Origin: Streptomyces zingiberis
GTDB taxonomy: Bacteria; Actinomycetota; Actinomycetes; Streptomycetales; Streptomycetaceae
Length of the DNA: 64,000 nucleotides
Assembly (NCBI RefSeq): GCF_012034935.1
Contig: NZ_JAATEN010000021.1
Span: forward strand, 60,423-124,422
Direction: 5' to 3'
Position 1 is the first letter of the stretch, and every line of letters starts with the position of its first letter. The position numbers were made by a program, and so were the translations under genes. The notes beneath the pieces were generated by a model that was not told the origin of the DNA, searched no databases, and was given only the letters and a program-made list of their open reading frames with translations. Positions 60,936-64,000 of this stretch are shown one piece after another.

Positions 60936-61085
60936 ACGGCGGCAGAGGGAGAAAAACGCCTTCGGCTCGCTCCGCCGCCGTTGGTGGAATTGCAGCCCCA
61001 AGAACGCCGAGGCTTGCGTGCTGTAAACAGATGCGACAACCCCCGACATGAAGCTTTGACGAGAGTTGCCGCATCTGCTCTATGA

Positions 61086-61445
61086 TCAGGGGACCGGGTC
61101 CTCGCTTCGGATCGCATCGCGTGTCGACTCGAAGGAGGCCTCCGCGGCGGAATCGCGCTCCATCATCCGCTCCCAGAAGTCTCCTAGAATCCATTCCTTG
61201 GGTCCCAGACTCAACCCGCCACGCGAATGCAGAACCGTGTACCACTGAGTCGGAATTACTCCGTAGTTCCCGCTGTACAAGCCCGCGAGTTCCCCTGGAG
61301 CATGCTCAATTCGAAGCGATGTGGAGTCATTGCTACGAATGTGGACCTCGAGTACTGCATACTCGCGGCCAGGCGCAAGGTGATACCTGCCATCCTCAGG
61401 GGCAGGAGGTGCGGAATCCGACGGCCCCATGTAGCGAACTCTCAC
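61086..61445 (-). CDS. Probable immunity protein of unknown family
   Basis: A 119-residue soluble protein with mixed beta/alpha character (REYAVLEVHIRSNDSTSLRIEH, VIPTQWYTVLHSRGGLSLG, EWILGDFWERMMERDS). No family is recognised. The GTG at 61445 overlaps the stop of a short toxin-like tail (GTGA), the arrangement of toxin and immunity pairs, and other immunity-like genes lie upstream. The role as an immunity protein is therefore contextual. Codon use is visibly less G/C-biased than in the left part of the window. Confidence 0.7.
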   Translation of the reverse strand: MRVRYMGPSDSAPPAPEDGRYHLAPGREYAVLEVHIRSNDSTSLRIEHAPGELAGLYSGNYGVIPTQWYTVLHSRGGLSLGPKEWILGDFWERMMERDSAAEASFESTRDAIRSEDPVP

Positions 61446-61537
61446 CGTCTACTCTCCCTGTCGAGCTTTGCCTTGTGGTCGTGATAATGGAGCGCACCCG
61501 CCATTTCGTTCCTGTAGTAGTGAATGTCGAAGGTTCC
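61442..61537 (-). pseudogene. Possible C-terminal tail of a polymorphic toxin
   Basis: A 31-codon open stretch immediately after a TAA reads GTFDIHYYRNEMAGALHYHD and ends HKAKLDRESRR. It resembles the last strand and tail of toxin domains that end shortly before their immunity gene, and its stop overlaps the immunity-like start. The front of the toxin is not recognisable upstream. Evidence is positional and weak. Confidence 0.4.
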
Positions 61538-61749
61538 TTAGTCCGCTCCGGCCGATGTCGTCACCGGACGTGGCGATGCGGGCGTCCGGAGTTTCCGCTG
61601 CGGGGAGGCCTGCCGCGATGAACGGATGGATGGGTGTACGACGATTCCCCCCAGCCATGAGCGGCGGCCAGTGTGACTCCGAACAAGGTCACACCGGCCG
61701 CCGCCGGCATCGAACGGGCCGGTGAACGGGTCAGTGGCCGCACAGCGGG

Positions 61750-62010
61750 TCAGCGCCAGAAATCCCGCTCTTCCAACCGACCGAACCTAGCGTGCCCTGT
61801 AGACAGGTCTACAAGAATTGGCCAGCAGTCGAGCAGTTGATCGCCGACGTCTCGGGTCTCCAGGAACCGAGCTGAGTTGTAGGGAGCGATCATTACCCCC
61901 TCCTTCACCTCGATGTCAGTCCAGTCGATCGCCAATTCCGGCTCGTCAGTCCTGCGGCTAGCCATCAACAATTCCCGCGCGGTCTCTTCAGCTTCAGTTT
62001 CTGAAATCAT
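61750..62010 (-). CDS. YrhB/Imm35-like immunity protein
   Basis: An 86-residue protein. EAEETARELLMAS, a short acidic strand, then VMIAPYNSARFLETRDVGDQLLDCWPILVDLSTGHARFGR, matching the YrhB/Imm35 pattern in which a strand with P-I-V-D and a terminal aromatic close the domain. These proteins protect against contact or secreted toxins. The cognate toxin is not seen beside it, so it may be an orphan kept after toxin loss. The ATG at 62010 has no strong ribosome site. Confidence 0.65.
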   Translation of the reverse strand: MISETEAEETARELLMASRRTDEPELAIDWTDIEVKEGVMIAPYNSARFLETRDVGDQLLDCWPILVDLSTGHARFGRLEERDFWR

Positions 62011-62074
62011 TAGTCTGCCCTCATGAACTTGTAGCCGACGGTGCCAATGTGGGGGTAGGCACGTGTTAACGTGG

Positions 62075-62475
62075 TCAATAGCCGCGGGCGCATGACACTC
62101 CTTGATGGCCAGAGGGGTGAGGCGGCCATGCCCCGAACTGGGATCGCGCAGGGCCGCACCGAGGTGATAAGCCGGTCACCACCCCGACGAAAAATGCCCC
62201 ATGCCCGGCCATGGGTTCGCCGTCCAGGACACGGGCGATCACGGCGTTCGCCTCAGCCGTCATTAACAAGTGCGCCCTGGTTATTCGAACCCGTCGGCCC
62301 GCAGGCAGAACTCGGCATACGCGGGGATCAGGTCGATTGCGCCCGGGGCGAGATCCAGTTCACGTCGGAATGCTGCTTCCGCGGCGGCATAGTGGTCGCA
62401 ACTCGCATCCCTCGCCATCGGACAGTACCGACCGCACGTGTAAAGGGCCCGCCGGCTTTGAAGTCGACGGGCCAC
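62075..62475 (-). pseudogene. Broken small gene(s) of unknown function
   Basis: Two minus-strand segments read as protein but are interrupted by stops: CDHYAAAEAAFRRELDLAPG with IDLIPAYAEFCLRADGFE (TPR-like, ending at 62281), and MTAEANAVIARVLDGEPMAG with HGAFFVGVVTGL (start near 62263). They may be two very short genes or one decayed one. I do not recognise the family. Confidence 0.35.
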
Positions 62476-62621
62476 TTTCCGTTACTCAGTCGACCAGATC
62501 AACCTTAGAGACGCCTCCCCGACGGGCGAGAAATAACAGCTGCACACCGTCGGCTCTCCGGGTAGGCCGACCTCGAACCTCACGTGCTCGCCCTCAATTC
62601 ACGAGACGCTGGAGACCACAG

Positions 62622-62984
62622 CTATTCTTCGTAGTCAATGAAGTCATCGAGGGCGGACTTCAACCACTGGCTGAATTCGTCGAAGTGATAGATCTGTTCC
62701 TGTCCGGGCGGCGAGTAGTCTTCCACAACGGAGACGCCCCCAAGGTCAATATCCCAGCAGGCCACCTCGTCGTTGTCCTGGCGACGGGAAAAAGGGATCA
62801 GATTTCGTGTTGGGTAACGCTGCTTGAGGCCGGCGTGCCTGGCAGCCGTCGTTGCGTCGTCAAGCGCCCACCATGGATCCAAGTCCAGTAGGCCAGCCTC
62901 GGCTGCTCGCATGAATAGATCGGGAAAAGTGAATCCCTCTGGCATATTTATAGCCATCTCGAAGCCTCGAATTCTATTCGCCAT
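62622..62984 (-). CDS. SMI1/KNR4 (SUKH)-family immunity protein
   Basis: A 120-residue protein with the SUKH look: LFMRAAEAGLLDLDPWW, the central LIPFSRRQDNDEVACWDIDL and the ending YHFDEFSQWLKSALDDFI. SUKH proteins are common immunity proteins of polymorphic toxins and bind nuclease or deaminase toxin domains. The start lies just inside the end of the toxin-domain gene at 62974, so the two overlap by about ten bases and form a toxin/immunity pair. Confidence 0.85.
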   Translation of the reverse strand: MANRIRGFEMAINMPEGFTFPDLFMRAAEAGLLDLDPWWALDDATTAARHAGLKQRYPTRNLIPFSRRQDNDEVACWDIDLGGVSVVEDYSPPGQEQIYHFDEFSQWLKSALDDFIDYEE

Positions 62985-63402
62985 TCCAGCTTGTAATGCT
63001 GGAACCGAATGGATTGCTGTTTCTGTACGTAGCGCCCTGCTTATCGATCCTTGCCATCACAGCTTCACCCCAGGTGGTGGGCGTGGCCCTCTTCGTATTG
63101 AACCTTTCAATAGCGATCATCTCCTGCGGCAAGGGTTCGTCGAACCCACGGATGTGGGCTTGAACATCGACACCAGCCTTCTTGGCGCCGAGAACGCGAC
63201 GGTTGTCCACGGAAGTGAGCTTGCCGTCAGGCATCATCACAACATCAACGGGTTCTTCGCCTTTCCACCCGTTCTGCGCGATTCTGTCGATTCTGACCTT
63301 GGCTCGGGTGGCGGACTTCTGACTGAATCTCACGTCCGCAGCAGCGATTTTAGCCTCGATCTTGCATGAGGGTCCGCCAGCTTGCTGGCGGACCTCATGC
63401 AA
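62974..63402 (-). CDS. Polymorphic-toxin C-terminal domain, 5'-truncated (ParB-like)
   Basis: A 142-codon frame. From about residue 22 it matches a toxin C-terminal domain found at the end of WXG/RHS-type proteins: DVRFSQKSATRAKVRIDRIA, NGWKGEEPVDVVMMPDGKLTS, VDNRRVLGAKKAGVDVQAHI, ending WGEAVMARID and NSNPFG. The pattern FSQ, VD-V, L-S-DN-R is ParB-nuclease-like. The delivery and repeat parts are missing, and the nominal start codon lies inside a large palindrome, so the domain was cut from its carrier there. It overlaps its SUKH immunity gene. It may be silent. Confidence 0.7.
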   Translation of the reverse strand: MHEVRQQAGGPSCKIEAKIAAADVRFSQKSATRAKVRIDRIAQNGWKGEEPVDVVMMPDGKLTSVDNRRVLGAKKAGVDVQAHIRGFDEPLPQEMIAIERFNTKRATPTTWGEAVMARIDKQGATYRNSNPFGSSITSWNGE

Positions 63403-63410
63403 GATCGAGG
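63354..63410. repeat. 57-base near-perfect palindrome at the toxin boundary
   Basis: The two halves are complementary along their whole length except for one unpaired G near 63372, with a TT centre at 63382-63383. The outer arm begins CCTCGATCTTGCATGA and the inner arm is GTCCGCCAGC. It can form a stem of about 28 pairs. It coincides with the 5' end of the toxin fragment and could be a terminator, a recombination scar or a mobile-element end. Confidence 0.85.
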
Positions 63411-63722
63411 TTAGGAGACTAAATCAACCACCCGGAGCGAACCAGCAAATGCACCAAGAGAGCTACATTTGACGGAATGCCCCCTCCAGGCCCTGAAAAG
63501 GAAAAGCGTCACATAGAGTGAGGTAAAAAGGGCAAGAATGAATACACTCGCCCTCCAATCCAGAAGAAAATGGACGGAAACGGTCACGATCACCCACGCC
63601 GCGAGGGAAAATCGACAGCCACGGAGAACCGCGGATAGACCGATAGGCTTCGGACGATCTGGCCCAACCCGTTCATCACCTAGGTCGATATGATTGCGTG
63701 TCGCACAGAATCGCTTTTCCAT
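63411..63722 (-). CDS. Small membrane protein, possible immunity protein
   Basis: A 103-residue protein with two adjacent hydrophobic segments (FSLAAWVIVTVSVHFLLDW and VFILALFTSLYVTLFLF) after a polar N-terminus. The ATG at 63722 and the low G/C content fit the surrounding toxin/immunity tract. Small two-helix membrane proteins often protect against pore-forming or membrane-active toxins, and a toxin-like gene end lies just upstream on the same strand. No family is recognised; the function is inferred from position. Confidence 0.65.
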   Translation of the reverse strand: MEKRFCATRNHIDLGDERVGPDRPKPIGLSAVLRGCRFSLAAWVIVTVSVHFLLDWRASVFILALFTSLYVTLFLFRAWRGHSVKCSSLGAFAGSLRVVDLVS

Positions 63723-63817
63723 GAACTTGCCCCATGCTTACATTACTTGCGCTTCACGGGAAGGAAGAATCTCTTCGCTACTCCTTCCCTCCCATGAAGG
63801 TGGACTCCGTTACTGCC

Positions 63818-64000
63818 CTATTTGAAGATGTCGCGACGATCCCAAAAGATCGGCAGACCCCCTTGCCTGGGACCGCTGACCATACTATTGATGCGAGCAT
63901 GGCCACCCTTGACGGCCCAGCGGGTGTATTTGGTAGTTCCTCCGCCATGCATGGCGCCGAGCATCCCCCGCCCGTAAAGGGAGCCAAAGGCAATGAGCCT
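63818..64000 (-). CDS. C-terminal part of a probable toxin, running off the window
   Basis: Sixty codons enter from the right edge and end at TAG 63818-63820. The sequence RLIAFGSLYGRGMLGAMHGG, then TKYTRWAVKGGHARINSMVSG and GGLPIFWDRRDIF looks like a genuine domain end and not a shadow frame, and has aromatic and basic residues typical of toxin C-termini. The start lies outside. An overlapping ATG-initiated frame (63778-63993) is less protein-like. Identity as a toxin rests on the neighbourhood. Confidence 0.5.
   Translation of the reverse strand, partial: RLIAFGSLYGRGMLGAMHGGGTTKYTRWAVKGGHARINSMVSGPRQGGLPIFWDRRDIFK

Noticed and set aside
60846..61049. Small protein with Met-His-Arg repeats
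   Set aside because: The repeat arises from the nine-base tandem array and the flanks have no coding character or ribosome site.

Overview
The window is high-GC actinobacterial DNA with Streptomyces-type content: G/C-rich third positions, many GTG/TTG starts, DUF397/Scr1-type pairs, MmyB-type regulators, bxl-type sugar uptake, and frequent decayed genes and transposase relics. It reads like accessory DNA from a Streptomyces chromosome or chromosome arm. No rRNA, tRNA or replication origin was recognised. The last 3 kb is visibly less G/C-rich and looks acquired. Assignments rest on motifs and gene order read by eye; no database search was run.

Layout. 0-8 kb: 3' end of a CPBP-type protease, an ABC ATPase with its membrane partner, a DUF397 gene behind the tail of a decayed Scr1-type regulator (this pair occurs twice), a TPR-like protein, a MerR regulator fused to a sliding-clamp-like domain, and a membrane metallophosphoesterase. 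7.7-18.9 kb: carbohydrate region. A GntR/FCD repressor faces a sugar-acid dehydratase and an FAH-fold enzyme, followed by a bxlEFGA-like xylobiose uptake and beta-xylosidase operon with its divergent LacI regulator. 18.9-25.5 kb: AraC regulator facing an O-methyltransferase, an IS5/LuxR relic, then a desaturase and ferredoxin-reductase operon facing a PucR-type regulator. 26.4-29.1 kb: secreted endonuclease, small membrane protein, SDR. 29.4-33.7 kb: a paoABC-like molybdenum hydroxylase with a frameshifted xdhC relic between paoB and paoC. 33.8-38.8 kb: two MmyB-type regulators, a SnoaL-like protein, and a LysR/Kelch pair. 39.2-40.3 kb: decayed hydrolase and aldo/keto reductase.

40.4-46.6 kb: a co-directional cassette P450 - TetR - ferredoxin - ferredoxin reductase - MFS exporter - P450, headed by a palindrome that is a candidate TetR operator. 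This is a self-contained oxidation and export unit.

46.7-60.6 kb: an island bounded by two diverged direct repeats of about 450 bp. It holds a damaged ATP-grasp gene, two methyltransferases, an IS256 stub, and a catabolic block: TctC/B/A uptake, IclR, RraA-type aldolase, D-2-hydroxyacid dehydrogenase, a second IclR, CaiB-type CoA transferase and citryl-CoA lyase. Together these suggest import, CoA activation and C-C cleavage of a citrate-like acid. This is the best candidate here for an undescribed pathway.

60.6-64 kb: a nine-base minisatellite, then a row of minus-strand polymorphic-toxin tails and immunity-like genes (SUKH, Imm35/YrhB-like and unknown), with a large palindrome at one toxin boundary. 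The last gene runs off the right edge.
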